A stretch of 64,000 nt of DNA from NCBI GenBank assembly GCA_936432065.2, contig OW386285.2, positions 182,528,301 to 182,592,300 on the forward strand, in the 5' to 3' direction. The translations under genes and the position numbers were made by a program. The DNA comes from Rutpela maculata. Taxonomy: Eukaryota; Arthropoda; Insecta; Coleoptera; Cerambycidae. Under the pieces are notes generated by a model. That model saw nothing but the letters and a program-made list of their open reading frames with translations. It was not told the DNA's origin and did no database searches. Shown here one piece after another: positions 34,327 through 45,679 of the stretch (position 1 is its first letter; every line of letters begins with the position of its first letter).

Positions 34327-34875
34327 TTAATATTCTATTTTCAAGAAAAAGAACGCCATTGCCATGTAAACCGGAAGTGATATTTAAAATTTACATGCCT
34401 TTTTTTACTTTACTTTAATAGTCAATTAAGAACATAAATAATACGATCAATTCTTCTTTGATATTCAATTATATGTTTCTTAGCGGCATCGATTCCCCGA
34501 AAAAAAAATACTTATCTCAAAAACTACCGAGAAAATCGGACATAACGCGTTAACTAGGACACCCTGTACACTGTAAATATATACTATGTACCTACAGATA
34601 GTTTTTTCTTTTAATTAAAAACCACTGCCTAAGGAATCACTACAACCGCATTCAGTTTTCCTACTCAAATTACTTTAAATAAAAATTCTTGTGCACCCAA
34701 CGCGAATTCGACTCTGTACGACAGAAATATATTTGAACTATTTCTCTTATATTACACAATCTGTTTATCTCCGCCTTTGGGCATATTTCATTGGTCAAAG
34801 GTGCACGCCCACCCGTATATACCTTTTTCATATATATCAATGAAAATATTATGTGTCCTACCGCAGATTATCCTC

Positions 34876-35460
34876 TTAAAGATCTTTGTACCCTCTACGA
34901 CATAAAAATAACTTATTCAAGCGTAGAACATCCCCAATCGAACGGATCAATAGAAAGATTTCATGCTACCTTAGCTGAAATGATAAGAATTCATAAAACT
35001 GAAAACCCGAACGAACATCCGTTCACGATTTTACCATATGTTATAACAATTCGGTAAATAAAACACACGGTTTCACCCATATAAACTTATCTTTGGTCAC
35101 ACGTCTAACAGACCACCTGAAACTTTATATATCCAAAAAGAGTTAATAACCAAATACGTTAGAGATTTAAACAACAGAATATCCCACTACTATAAAATAG
35201 TCCGTAGTCGAACACAATCTCAAAAAGACAAAGCAAAAGTTCGCTTCGACAGAAATGTTCCCCAAAAACGACCTGAATACAAAATAGGTGACTTAGTTTA
35301 TGTAAAAGAATCACAAATTAAGAACAAACTACAAAACAAATTTAACGGTCCTTTTAAAATAAAAGAAATTTCTCAAAATTCTGCTACCTTACTAAATCTC
35401 GAAACAAAACAAGAAACTAAAGTAAATTTTGATAGAATGAAATCATATACTGAAAATTAA
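34876..35460 (+). pseudogene. Errantivirus-like integrase, C-terminal part
   Basis: It resumes in phase after the TTAA duplication and carries the third catalytic region with Glu in SNGSIERFH. A frameshift near 35055 leads to the C-terminal region, with a GPF-type motif (FNGPFKIKEI) and a stop near 35458. Confidence 0.88.
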
Positions 35461-35472
35461 ATTTATTTTCAG

Positions 35473-37272
35473 GTTTCTCCTGCTGTTCGGATCAGCACTC
35501 TGTCAATACAAAATTACCCCGATCAATAACGCTGTTGGTGTATACTACCACCAAGACACGGACATCGTGGTGGCAAATGACAAATGGACTCCACTAGTGC
35601 ATAAAAACATTTCATCCCTCAAACTAGCTTTTGACAAAAATCAAAATATCTTAGACAAAATCTTGTACACTCTCAATAATGGTGATCATAAGTCAATTAT
35701 TTTTACGAGTGAAATTAAAACAGACTTTAACCTTTTAACACAAATATCCAAAAATTAAATTTGACGAAATCTTTTCAGATACAAAAAGATATAAACGGGG
35801 AATACTTAACGGTATCCGTACAATATTCAAATCCATAACTGGTAACCTAGATGCTGAAGATGGCCAGTACTATACTAATTGTATAAATAAACTAAATAAT
35901 GACGAACATCAATTAGAAAACTTAATAAAAAATCAAATTTCAGTTACAACTTCTGTTATTAAAAACTTCAACTCGACTATACGAAAATTACAAATTGACG
36001 AGGAAACCTTTAACAAAGATCTCGAAGAAATCGAACACACAATTCAAACAATGACTCAAGCTATTGAGGCTGCTCACATAAAACTAAAATTTTTATACAT
36101 TTCCGAACAACTAATGGCAAGCTATTTGTATATCGAAGATAATTTGAACGACATTCTGAATTCAGTAACATTTGCCAGATTAGGAATTATTCACACGTCA
36201 ATCATAACCCCTAATCACTTAATGACAGCACTACAAGAAGTTTCACAGAGCTTACGAAAGAACAATTTGCCTCTCCCCATTAAATTATAGGCAGTTGCTA
36301 AGTATTTGGATATTATTGAATTACAAGCGTTTCAAATGGATTCTAACTTAGTATTTGTTTTAACAATACCACTTGTTGAACCCCAAAATTATAACACCTA
36401 TCGCCTATACCCTATCCCGATACTTGATAACAGAACTGGTCTGCATCACATTTTATCTATTTCACAAAAATATATCGCGAGAGATGATGATTCTTTGATG
36501 TACATACCTATACAAAATTTGAAAGAATGCAAACCTCTTTATTTTGGAACCAAACTATGCATATCCTATCGACCAAAATGCCATATGTGAAGCCAGAATA
36601 CTAAAACCATTGCCAAAACTTCCAGAGAACTGTCAAACTTCCTTCATCATTAGTCAGGGATACAACGTCCAAGAACTTGAAGACAACACATGGCTAGTAA
36701 TTAATTCAGAACCACTTCACATTACCTTCAACTGTCCAAAGAGAGAATCCACGACAGAGTTAATCAACAAAAATTCCATCATCAAACTACAACCAGGATG
36801 TTATGACTATGCAGGCATTACTAGAATACAAGCCAGTGCCAAAGACTTTTCCGAACTTAAGGACAATTCACATCCTATGCGAATTCCTTTTGAATGCTGT
36901 AATCACATGCCCGACAAAATCCAAATTCCAAAATTAAAACCTCTCAAATTAAACAACCTCGAAGTAGAAGACCTAGATATTGCCAAAAACAAATTGGACC
37001 AATATTCCAAAGACCTGGATGACCTCATAAACGAACCTTTTGTGACCAAACACATATCTTGGTTCACATATTACATAATCACTCTCATCATTCTATTAGT
37101 TCTACTTTACATAACCTGTAAATGCAGAAAAAGAAGATGTGGAGCATTGCGAATCCAACCCTCACCTCCTTCAGAGCGAAGCAGAGTTTTTACCAAATTT
37201 CCTAGACTGATCCCTCCAAGAAAGCGACCCGGTATTAAACCTCAAGAAGAAGAGGACATCGAGTTAAGGTAG
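35473..37272 (+). pseudogene. env-like membrane fusion protein, broken
   Basis: It begins after the acceptor TTTTCAG (ends 35472) with a hydrophobic signal-peptide-like segment. A furin-type site RYKR (35787-35798) is followed by a Gly-containing fusion-peptide-like stretch, as in baculovirus F-like errantivirus env. A transmembrane segment lies near 37056-37122, followed by a basic cytoplasmic tail. Breaks: a frameshift near 35755, an in-frame TAG at 36288-36290 and a frameshift near 36575, so it cannot be made as one protein. Confidence 0.88.
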
Positions 37273-37503
37273 ACTTTCATATGTGGAGTTTTACCCTTGT
37301 CTATTAATTTAGACCATTGTATTTTATTCTTATCACATTCATGTAATGTACTACTCGCTTATTATTATTATCATTTACCAATTTTAACTTTTATGTAATT
37401 TATTATTTTGCTTTGTATTCATTCAACATTGTTTCAGTTTATTTTGCATTATATTCATTTAACGTTTCTAACAAGTTGCTGCATAACATCAACTTTTTTA
37501 TTA

Positions 37504-37513
37504 AGGGGGAAGT
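37504..37513 (+). other. Polypurine tract of the errantivirus-like element
   Basis: AAGGGGGAAG directly precedes the 3' LTR. Confidence 0.8.
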
Positions 37514-37875
37514 TGTTATATAAAATTGTACGCTTATTACCAAGACTTAGCCATAACAAACCTTCATAGGTATATCATATTACATGATAACGACTTCTCT
37601 TATTAATAGCTCATCTTAGAGATATTATATTTCACCTTTGTTTCTCACATTTTATGCTGACTGTCGAATTGCATTTCCTTTGTTCTATATTTTGCTTACT
37701 CAGGTTCTGTATGTTATAAATACGACTAGACATGCTTTGTAAAGTCAGTTATTAAACTCACTTAGAATGAAACACTTCTAATTATTGTATTATTCCTTCT
37801 CCAAGAGCCAACGTTGGCTCCATTAAATAAATAAATCTTTTTTAAAAAGTCATTCATGTGAACCGTGATCTAACA
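37514..37875 (+). repeat. 3' LTR of the errantivirus-like element
   Basis: The same length as the 5' LTR, with about ten differences, one cluster near 37640-37655. TATA follows as the right copy of the target duplication. Confidence 0.95.
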
Positions 37876-38185
37876 TATATATATTGTCGTGTCATTAACA
37901 ATAATGCTAATAAGATGATAACAGTAAGATATAATAATTGTATTAATGTAGCAGAGGAAAGTTCACACTCATTGCAAAATAAAAAATAACACCTACTGAA
38001 CTCTGTCGATATTGGATAGCCACTAATGACGTTAAATAAAGTTCATATTTTAGCAAGGCAATTTCAGGAAAACACATTGTATTCAATAAGTCAACATACG
38101 TTGTTTAAAATTTTACTTTTCTATAACTTTAGGCCATAAGAATACACTCTGTATAACAATAATAATGTAAAATAAACAAACTTCA
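37876..38185. other. AT-rich flank, no gene seen
   Basis: It starts with the rest of the (TA)n target; no other feature was recognised. Confidence 0.4.
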
Positions 38186-38299
38186 TTAAGAATTTATTGT
38201 AAATATGTTAGGGAACCATAACGAGGACTCATAAATGTAAAACCATGTTTTGGTAGGAATGATAGCATCCTGGAATACTCTTTTGGACGTCTCGTCTAA
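38186..38299 (-). CDS. Possible terminal exon of an unidentified gene
   Basis: On the minus strand an acceptor TTATTTCAG (ends 38300) precedes 37 codons (DETSKRVFQDAIIPTKTWFY within) and a TAA at 38188-38186. AATAAA lies at 38198-38193, overlapping the last codons. Its phase fits the donor of the exon at 38545-38791. I do not recognise the protein. It could be a chance frame. Confidence 0.35.
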   Translation of the reverse strand, partial: LDETSKRVFQDAIIPTKTWFYIYESSLWFPNIFTINS

Positions 38300-38544
38300 C
38301 TGAAATAAGGAAATAAATTATTAAAATTATGAACTAAACTATGAAAAATGTGTTTAAAGGTTAAGAACAAGTGCTTATTATGTACAAGAAAACATTGTAA
38401 GATAACATAAGTAGTGAAAACTAGCTTTAAAACTGTATTTATAAAAAGTGACATAAACTCTCTCGCAGAGAAACTAAATATGTAGATTATGTGAAAAAGA
38501 CAGCTCGTAATAGACTGAAATGTACACTATGCATGTAATCTTAC

Positions 38545-38791
38545 CTGTGCATAAAGAACAGCGTGAAATTTCAAAGCTAGAGCACCTTGGGGGGGTTTCT
38601 TGTGTAAAAAACTTTGTATGTTGCGATACCTCCAAGAAAAACTTTGTGTAACTTGATCAGAAACTTTCATAGATCCAAATTTTCTCAACCTGGCGTAAGT
38701 TAAGAATGCTAATTTCATTTTGTGTAACATATCTAAGGGCAATGCTTCCCTGGATAGGCCCCATGCACATGACAACTCAAAAAGGCGAGAC
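38545..38791 (-). CDS. Possible internal exon of an unidentified gene
   Basis: A minus-strand frame of about 82 codons with balanced, globular-looking composition (GLSREALPLDMLHKMKLAFL, ALALKFHAVLYAQ). It is bounded by a candidate acceptor (TTGAAG, stop codon just upstream) and a good donor CAG/GTAAGA at 38544. Its phase is 0 into the exon at 38299. No transposon similarity was recognised, making it the best host-gene candidate here, though short. Confidence 0.4.
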
Positions 38792-38799
38792 CTTCAATT

Positions 38800-40057
38800 T
38801 ACATGTAATAATGTTTAAATCAAATGTAGGCAATAAATGTTAATAGTTTATTAATTATTAGTGTATAAGTTAAGTTCTGGGTGAATTTTATGTACTTTTA
38901 GCTAGTAATAAGGTTACAATGTGATAAAATAGAATATTTATTAAATTTTCTTAAAATACAACTAATATGCACAAGGAGAGTATCAAATTGATCTGTATGA
39001 TATGAGGAAGCATATTCCAAGGCTATAATTGGCATAAAGGCTAAAATAAGTAAGAAAAGTTCATATTTCGAAATCCATATTTAATTCTTGCAAAATCGCA
39101 TTATCTTATCATGTCAAACCTGTCAAATTCAACGAATCAAATCGCAGAATCTGGCAAGTTAGTTACTCTCAGACCGCCGTAAGAACAAGACGCTCGAATT
39201 TTGCTAAGAAATTAACATAACCTATAAATTTTCAAAATTGATGTTATTAAAACAAATAACCGTGTGTATACGGAATTGAAAGCAAGTAAAAAGGTGGAAA
39301 ACCGAAAATTAATGAATATTCTATGTTAATTTTGCAACATTATATGAAATTAGAGGCGATAAAAGTAGCTCACACTTTATTACTAAAGTAAAATTGTCGT
39401 AACTCAAATATTGTCACAAACAAGGTACCTACCTCTATAAAACAAGAATTTAAACCAATAGTGCTTCGAAAGTCTATTTAAATAAAGTGATTCGTCTTCA
39501 AATAAAGAATTTCTCGTCATAAGCAAAACTTCCAGAAACAGCTGATATCTAGAGTGGTTTGCAGTTTGCAGAAGATCCACTTTTCAGGCAGCACTGTCAT
39601 ATCAACCCACGGATCGCTAAATGGTGTCGTGCGCGAATTGAGCTCAGTGGCGACGTCAGTGGACAAGTTTAAAAGGTATCATAGACATAAGATTACTGAT
39701 CAGTAATAACATAATAAAGGTAAAAGTAAAAGGCCAATTGTCAACAATTATATTATTTCTTTGTGTATTAAAATTTTCAATTTCTTAAAGCCCAGAACAT
39801 TAAATTTTGTTATAATTTGAATGCAGTGTTTTCTTGGTTTTGCTAGTGTGTTGAATATTTGGTTCCAGGAACCGACTAACTGAGAAAGGGCATCTCATGC
39901 TCTCTCTCTGGCGCTCAACAAAAATAATAATAATATTAAATAAATAAAAATAAAATAATAATTATAAATTTCTGCCTTGCAACAAAATTAAATATAAAAT
40001 ACAGAACATTGACGGCCCAAACGTGGGAAATTTTATTAAAAACATAGAAGCAAACAG

Positions 40058-40133
<76 letters not shown>

Positions 40134-41640
40134 CTGTTTGCATTTTATGTAGAAAACATGAACAATGTAATTTCATATCGGATGAACAAAATGAATGAAC
40201 AATAACAAATAAAATTGTAAAACACACAGAAAAGTTACTAAGATGAGATTTTGGAATATGTAATAACTTACCTTATGTTAAGATAAAGGACATACCTTTT
40301 TAGTATAAGTGTAGTACAATAAATTCAGCGATGGGGTATTTTGAACAAATAAATATGCATAAGTGGTTTCAAAATGGCTTATTACTATAATAAGACTTCA
40401 CTTTATGAGTAGAGTGGTTTTTGCTCCTAGAAGATTGAAACAGTTAATTCAAGAACTTCATTAAAAAAATAAGTAGTTTTATTTAAAACATTAAATTAAC
40501 AAATAGTAGATCAATTTAAAAAAGAATTACAATAACCAAATCACTTAAAACAGGTATATGAACTTTTAAGAGAAAAGATATTACCAAACCTTAAACTGCA
40601 CAGGTTTATATAAAAATTGTGATCGTTTTTAGAACTACATGTAGGAAATCAAAGACTCTTAAGTACCCTAGTTTATGTTCAATCAGGACAACATATTAAT
40701 TTAGTTGTTCAGTTTAGTTTTTCTTCAAGTAAAATCATTGATAGGCAACAATCTATGACATGACATTGGTTTTATTAAGATTAAAATTGTAAGAAACCAT
40801 GTATCTTACATATTTTACATTATAAGAATAGGGAGGACTTCAGTGAAAGTTTCTGTAGGGCTGAGAAGAAGAAAGTGCTTTGATTAAGGCTGTACCAGCC
40901 TGTGAAATTAAAAGTAGATCAATATAATAAAAAAATTGCATTAAAATATGTAAAATAAACAATTTAAGATAAGTTTATTATTGAAAGAATAGAATAGTCA
41001 GAAAGGTAAATCTTATTAATATTAAGGTTTGTAACTTAATTTAAGGATTTTTTGTAAAATGGGTCAAGTCGTGATATCTCGCTAATAGCAACCAAATGAA
41101 AAGGAAAATGAAAATTAAAGCTGTGCTAAATTACCTATAGTAAAATAAGAAAAGTGAAAAAAGCAATAAAGTTACTCCATAAGTTGAATTAAAGTTAAAA
41201 AAGTTAATATAAAATAATTATTCAAATTAGAAAATGTCAAGTAATCCAAAACATGTCAAGGAAATTCAATGTTTGGCATAAAAACGAAGGGAATTCAAAT
41301 TTTTTTATTAATTAGTGACGAAAATTTATAAAAGAGACGCCGTTTTGAAAAGGCAGAGTAAAAATTTATTATGATTTAAAAGAAAAAAAGCAGTTTTGTA
41401 ATCAAAATATTGATAAACAGCAGAGTAAGAAGTGAAATGGTTTATGGAGACGAATAAAATATAATTTCAACAGATAAAAATTTTAAGGCAAGTAAAAGGA
41501 TAAAAACCCAAAACAAGTATCGTCAGTCAAGTAGAAATTATGAAAAGTTCTCAAAAGTTGTGACTTATATTTAAAAATTGTTTTTGAATAGTATTTCAAA
41601 AAACCTAACCAAGAAACGTCAAAATACAATTTTTTCTGAC
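38800..41640. other. AT-rich sequence with one CpG-rich island
   Basis: Mostly unclassified. A CpG-rich patch at 39540-39680 is open on both strands; on the plus strand it ends at a possible donor AAAAG/GTATCA (39675). No family was recognised. The rest shows no gene. Confidence 0.4.
40050..40142. repeat. (AT)n flanked by an inverted pair
   Basis: A dinucleotide tract (40062-40129) sits between GCAAACAGAACAATA and its inverse TATTGTTCTGTTTGC, so the whole segment can fold into one hairpin. The IY-repeat frames are artefacts. Confidence 0.9.
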
Positions 41641-41644
41641 TTAC

Positions 41645-41720
41645 CGTACATGTCAAGATGAAAATTGTGACACAAGGCTGAAGAATCGGCATCTGTGTTT
41701 CGGCGTGAAAAGTTGGCAAA
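41645..41720 (-). CDS. Possible exon, 76 nt
   Basis: A minus-strand segment between acceptor CCCCTCAG and donor TACG/GTAAGTC, open in all or most frames; one reads FANFSRRNTDADSSALCHNF. Its phase does not match the exon at 38791 directly, so another exon would be needed between them. Very tentative. Confidence 0.2.
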
Positions 41721-43490
41721 CTGAGGGGTTTATAAACAGGGATTAAACAGGTAACAAAACAATTTAGTTTTTACAGAATTCTATAAACAAATCAAGTTAG
41801 TAGTTATCTAATAAGAAAACCTCGGAGCTGGAGCTAGTACGGAGAGGTGATCATCTGTGATCAACCAATCAAAACCTATGAAAAGCTGGTGAACATGTGT
41901 CAAGCCACTGATGAAAGGTGAATGACTTATGTCAATGACCTGTCTGGGGGAACCAATTAAAAAACTACAGTTCTCACGACAACATTAGCCAAAAACATCT
42001 GGTGAAACCAAAGGTTAGATTCTCACGACAATACCAGACATAGATCGATGACTCATGACATCTGGTGAATGTTCAGTTTCCCACAGGAAATAATTTTTGC
42101 CCTCCCACCATGTGCAGCTGTCCACATGTGATAACATTAAGCTTAAAAACGTCAGGTTCCCACAGATAGTGCATAGTTTTTGACCTCCCACTATGTTTTT
42201 GCAGCTGTCTGATAACTGACTAGTTTCTCAAAAAATGGTCAGTTTTGGCCTCCCTCATCAAGAAATGTGCATTTCAGACCACCCACTCCCACGAATACTC
42301 TGAGTTCGACCTCTATAAGTCAATGAATACCTATGGTCCGACCTCCATACCTATTAAAAAATTCGAAATAATTTCAGACAAGTTCAGTGGAAAAAAATAA
42401 GCATTTTTACAATCCCAAATCATGTGTACTAAAATCTACACGATTCCAGACTATAGTATTGAACTATATCGGCATCAAAAAATAATAAATTTTGAAAACG
42501 CCAAAAAATCTCTCTAAACAAAGTGCTTGTAAATTATGCATCAATACGATACCACATAGGAAAAAATATAAATTAAAAAAACATACCTGATAGAAGCTAT
42601 ATCCTATGGTATATCCAATGTAAAAACAAAAGGTAATTCAAGAAAACATAAACATTGTCACTTCGCACTATCTCACAGTATTTTTATTTCAAAAAAACAA
42701 TATTCACAAAAATATTCTTAGAAGCACTGAATTGAACACATAACGCTAACAGATACATCGTAGAGGTAAGCACATTCACAAAACATAACACGCTGAGGTA
42801 AACAGACCAGGTAAGTATTTAATAAATAAATGTTTAACATTAGTAAACCCAAACAATTCACGGCACATTTAAGGCTGTTCGCGCCGCAAAGGTTAAACAG
42901 AAACTGTCTCTCTATAAATAGAATTACACATATGTCGTATTAAGATGACAACGAAATTCACGTTATAATGTTACAAGGAGACAATAAATAACTTACAAAC
43001 TGACAGCAGTTTGAAAATACTTGATTAATGTACAGGGCTTTGTGAAATAAAATACATATTATTCTAATTCTATTTTATTGTAATAAAATGATTAAACATA
43101 TACTGGGTGTTAAATTAAAAATTATTTTATAAAATTAGTCCGGGAAACATTACTTATTTTACGCGATAGTCTAGGAAAATAAATCACATATAGTTTTACA
43201 AATATTTATTAAAAATTTTACAATTATACAATAGAAAAAATATTGATTCATAAAAGATGATAAACTGATTAATGTACAGGTTGTTAACAATATTAATTTT
43301 CACAAAAACTTAAATGGTATTACAGAAAATACAAAAACGTGTTAGACAGTACGTAGAAAGAGGAAAAATGCAGGCGTGGCACAATAAGGCTCTATTTCCT
43401 AATTCCACGGCATAGTCTGTTGTGTTGAGATATCTGAGAACTTTCGATGTTTGTGTTGTAGTCCGCAACGACATCAAGAAACAACTCATA
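41721..43490. other. Unclassified sequence before the CsRn1-like element
   Basis: At 41900-42360 short motifs (TTCCCACAG, GACCTCC, TCTCACGACAA) recur irregularly. Near 43330 ACAAAAACGTGTTAGACAG matches 54368-54388, so part is a dispersed repeat. No gene was recognised. Confidence 0.4.
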
Positions 43491-43657
43491 TGTGGCGATC
43501 AGTTCACTTGCTGGGTAAATATAAGTCACACACCAGAAGCTTAAGTAACCAAGGAGGGGAATCAGAAACAAAAATATATGGAATAAAAATTTTTATCAAA
43601 AAATATAACAACATGTTTATTTAAGAATGTTAATTTAAAAAACAACTTATTGGAATA

Positions 43658-43712
<55 letters not shown>

Positions 43713-43740
43713 GTTATTATTGATTTTTAACCCTGCTATA
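43491..43740 (+). repeat. 5' LTR of the CsRn1-like element
   Basis: It starts TGTGGCGATCAGTTCAC and ends TTTTAACCCTGCTATA. It contains an (AT)n tract (about 43657-43706) that is shorter in the 3' LTR. The primer-binding site starts at 43744. Confidence 0.92.
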
Positions 43741-43743
43741 AAT

Positions 43744-43760
43744 TGGTGACCCCCGACAGG
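43744..43760 (+). other. Primer-binding site, tRNA-Trp-like
   Basis: TGGTGACCCCCGACAGG lies 3 nt after the LTR. It is close to, but not identical with, the complement of the tRNA-Trp 3' end. Confidence 0.6.
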
Positions 43761-44233
43761 AATACGAATTTGGTACAAGAAATATGCAGACATTATTATT
43801 TTTCTAACAATGGGAACTTAAAGTAAGACGAGGACAACAAGGCAACGAAATTAAAAGGAAATCTTAATAATTATAAAGCAAAAGTTAAACGACAGCACAA
43901 AATAAAAAATCAAGCAAGAAATCTCTCTTAAAATCCTGGAAGATTGAAACTACAACTAGGCCTGATATTTCGCATGAGTCCAGATTCAGATTCGTAGACT
44001 TGGAATAATATTCTCCTAAATCAAAACTGGACGGCGAAGAGGCAAAACTTTATTTATCTGGTAAGTGAATTGTTTTGCCATTGATTATTATTTCTTCGTT
44101 ATTAAATGTCAGTCATTCAACGTTGACGTCTTTTAAAAAATCTCATTCAAAAACATAGCAAAAAGCATAATATATACAATCAATTAATCATTCAATCAAT
44201 TAGTCATCGATTTATTATTTCTTTGTTTTAAAA
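43761..44233. other. Untranslated leader of the CsRn1-like element
   Basis: Purine-rich at first, then AT-rich; no coding feature was recognised. Confidence 0.5.
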
Positions 44234-45193
44234 ATGGCACCACCAACAGATAATATTTTATTAGATGACATTCAAATTTCATCAGGTGCAGGGACATCTC
44301 ATGGTAATTACGTCGCAATCCATTAAATTACCACCTTTCTGGGTATCTAAACCAGAAATATGGTTTACTCAAATTGAGTCGAAATTTTCTATTCACAGAA
44401 TTGTTAACGATCGTAAAAAATACGATTATGTCATTGCCGGTTTACCCCCTAAGATTATTACCACGGTATATGACGTTGTCACTAATCAGCCAGAAAAGAT
44501 CTATATGACAACTTGAAAAATATACTAATTTCTCGTTTAACCTCGAGCGAGGAAAAGCGGTTGGAGGACCTACTCTCTGGTTCCCAGATGGGAGACCAAA
44601 AACCATCGGATATTTACCGATCAATGCTATCAACGGTCAGAGGTTCCCATGTGGTGAGCCAGGAGCTCCTGGTCAAGTTGTGGAAGCGGCGACTACCCAA
44701 AACAATCTTCATTGCAATTACAGCGTCGGGAAAAACTGAGATTAAGGAGTTAATCGACATTGCCGATCGTATATGGGAGTCGTGTCAGAATTCTATGATT
44801 TCCCTTACCTCGAATTCGATTTGTAACATCAATCCAACAGTTTCTACATCTAGTTTGATCGCAACATTTCAAGACACGTTAAATCAAGTCTTACACAAAC
44901 AAGAAATCTTTACATCTCAATTACTTGCTATTGAATCTAAAGTTTCTTCAATTCCTTCCACTACCTCTACAGTTTCTGGCACTTATTGCAATAGTTGTAG
45001 AAGTCGACTCGACTCAAGAAATCGCAGAGGCTCAAGGCCCTGTTCTAATAGTCGAAGTGGTACCAGCGTTAGATATAATCCTTCTAATGCCAAGGTTTGC
45101 TATTACCATCAACTTTATGGTCGTAAAGCATTCAAGTGTCTCGGAGATTGGTGCACGTTCGCCAAAGATGTCAAAACCGACAATCAGAGATGA
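44234..45193 (+). pseudogene. CsRn1-like gag, two frameshifts
   Basis: The likely start is ATG 44234. Frameshifts near 44300 and 44510 distribute the protein over three frames. Recognisable parts are LPPFWVSKPEIWFTQIESKF and YDYVIAGLPP (N-terminal domain typical of this clade) and LLSGSQMGDQKPSDIYRSML. Near 45097-45154 lies a CHCC-type finger, C-x2-H-x9-C-x4-C (CYYHQLYGRKAFKCLGDWC), instead of the usual CCHC. The RNA-binding finger is intact. Confidence 0.88.
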
Positions 45194-45199
45194 CTAAAT

Positions 45200-45679
45200 G
45201 TCAATAATATTTTGACAACTGACGTTAATAGTTTAATAATTTCGAATAGTAAACCTCGTCTCTTTATATTTGATAATACTAATAAAATTGAATTCCTCAT
45301 TGACACGGGCGCTGATTTATCAATTATACCTCGGAATCTATTAACGAATACTAGGAGAAACCCTGATGTAGTACTAACAGCAGCTAATGGTTCAGTTATA
45401 GATACCTTCGGGAAGAAATTTTTGAAAATCGATTTAAACTTACGTAGGTTATTTCCTTTCGTTTTTAATATAGCAGATATAAATATCGCCATTATCGGAG
45501 CAGACTTTTTAGCTCATTTTGGTTTAGTTGTTGATTTGAAACATAAATGTTTAATCGACAATATGACTAGTTTGTCAACATATTTATTTTCAAACAATGG
45601 TCCGTTACGTTCTCCTAAGTTATTTAACGTATCAAATGAATACTTATATATTACTTTTACAATTTCCTACTTTAATTAG
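45200..45679 (+). pseudogene. CsRn1-like aspartic protease
   Basis: It contains LIDTGADLSIIP (about 45296) with the catalytic DTG, and IIGADFLAHFGL (about 45494). The frame ends at 45679; RT follows in another frame, so one frameshift near 45660-45680 separates them. Confidence 0.88.

Larger units (their letters stand above)
30445..34566. mobile_element. TA-flanked TIR element, 4.1 kb, nested
   Basis: ~60-bp inverted ends start CAGGGTGTCCTA, and the match includes TTTTCTCGGTAGTTT; each is bordered by TA (30443-30444, 34567-34568). Inside lie a 108-bp tandem array, a 575-bp TIR element and two members of the ACTTCCACATCCAG repeat family. No transposase frame is recognised. Confidence 0.82.
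29811..34875. mobile_element. TTAA-flanked insert, 5,065 bp
   Basis: Ends GAGTATAATCTGCG and the inverse of GAGGATAATCTGCG are flanked by TTAA on both sides (29807-29810, 34876-34879). Reading frames of the interrupted integrase agree in phase across the site. TTAA duplication is typical of piggyBac and Kolobok; the termini lack the CCC start of piggyBac. No transposase is visible, and most of the insert is a second element (30445-34566). Confidence 0.85.
24322..37875 (+). mobile_element. Errantivirus-like Gypsy element with env, inactive
   Basis: Two 362-bp LTRs (TG...CA, about 97% alike by eye) and a TATA target duplication (24318-24321 / 37876-37879) bound gag, protease, RT, RNase H, integrase and an env of the baculovirus-F type, as in insect errantiviruses. 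All coding regions carry frameshifts or stops, the RT active site is altered, and a 5.07-kb insert splits the integrase. Without the insert the element would be about 8.5 kb, normal for the group. Confidence 0.95.

Noticed and set aside
43400..43490. Minus-strand open frame at the CsRn1-like insertion site, as a host exon
   Set aside because: The plus strand is equally open, no good splice donor is present, and joining across the LTR insertion gives an early stop.
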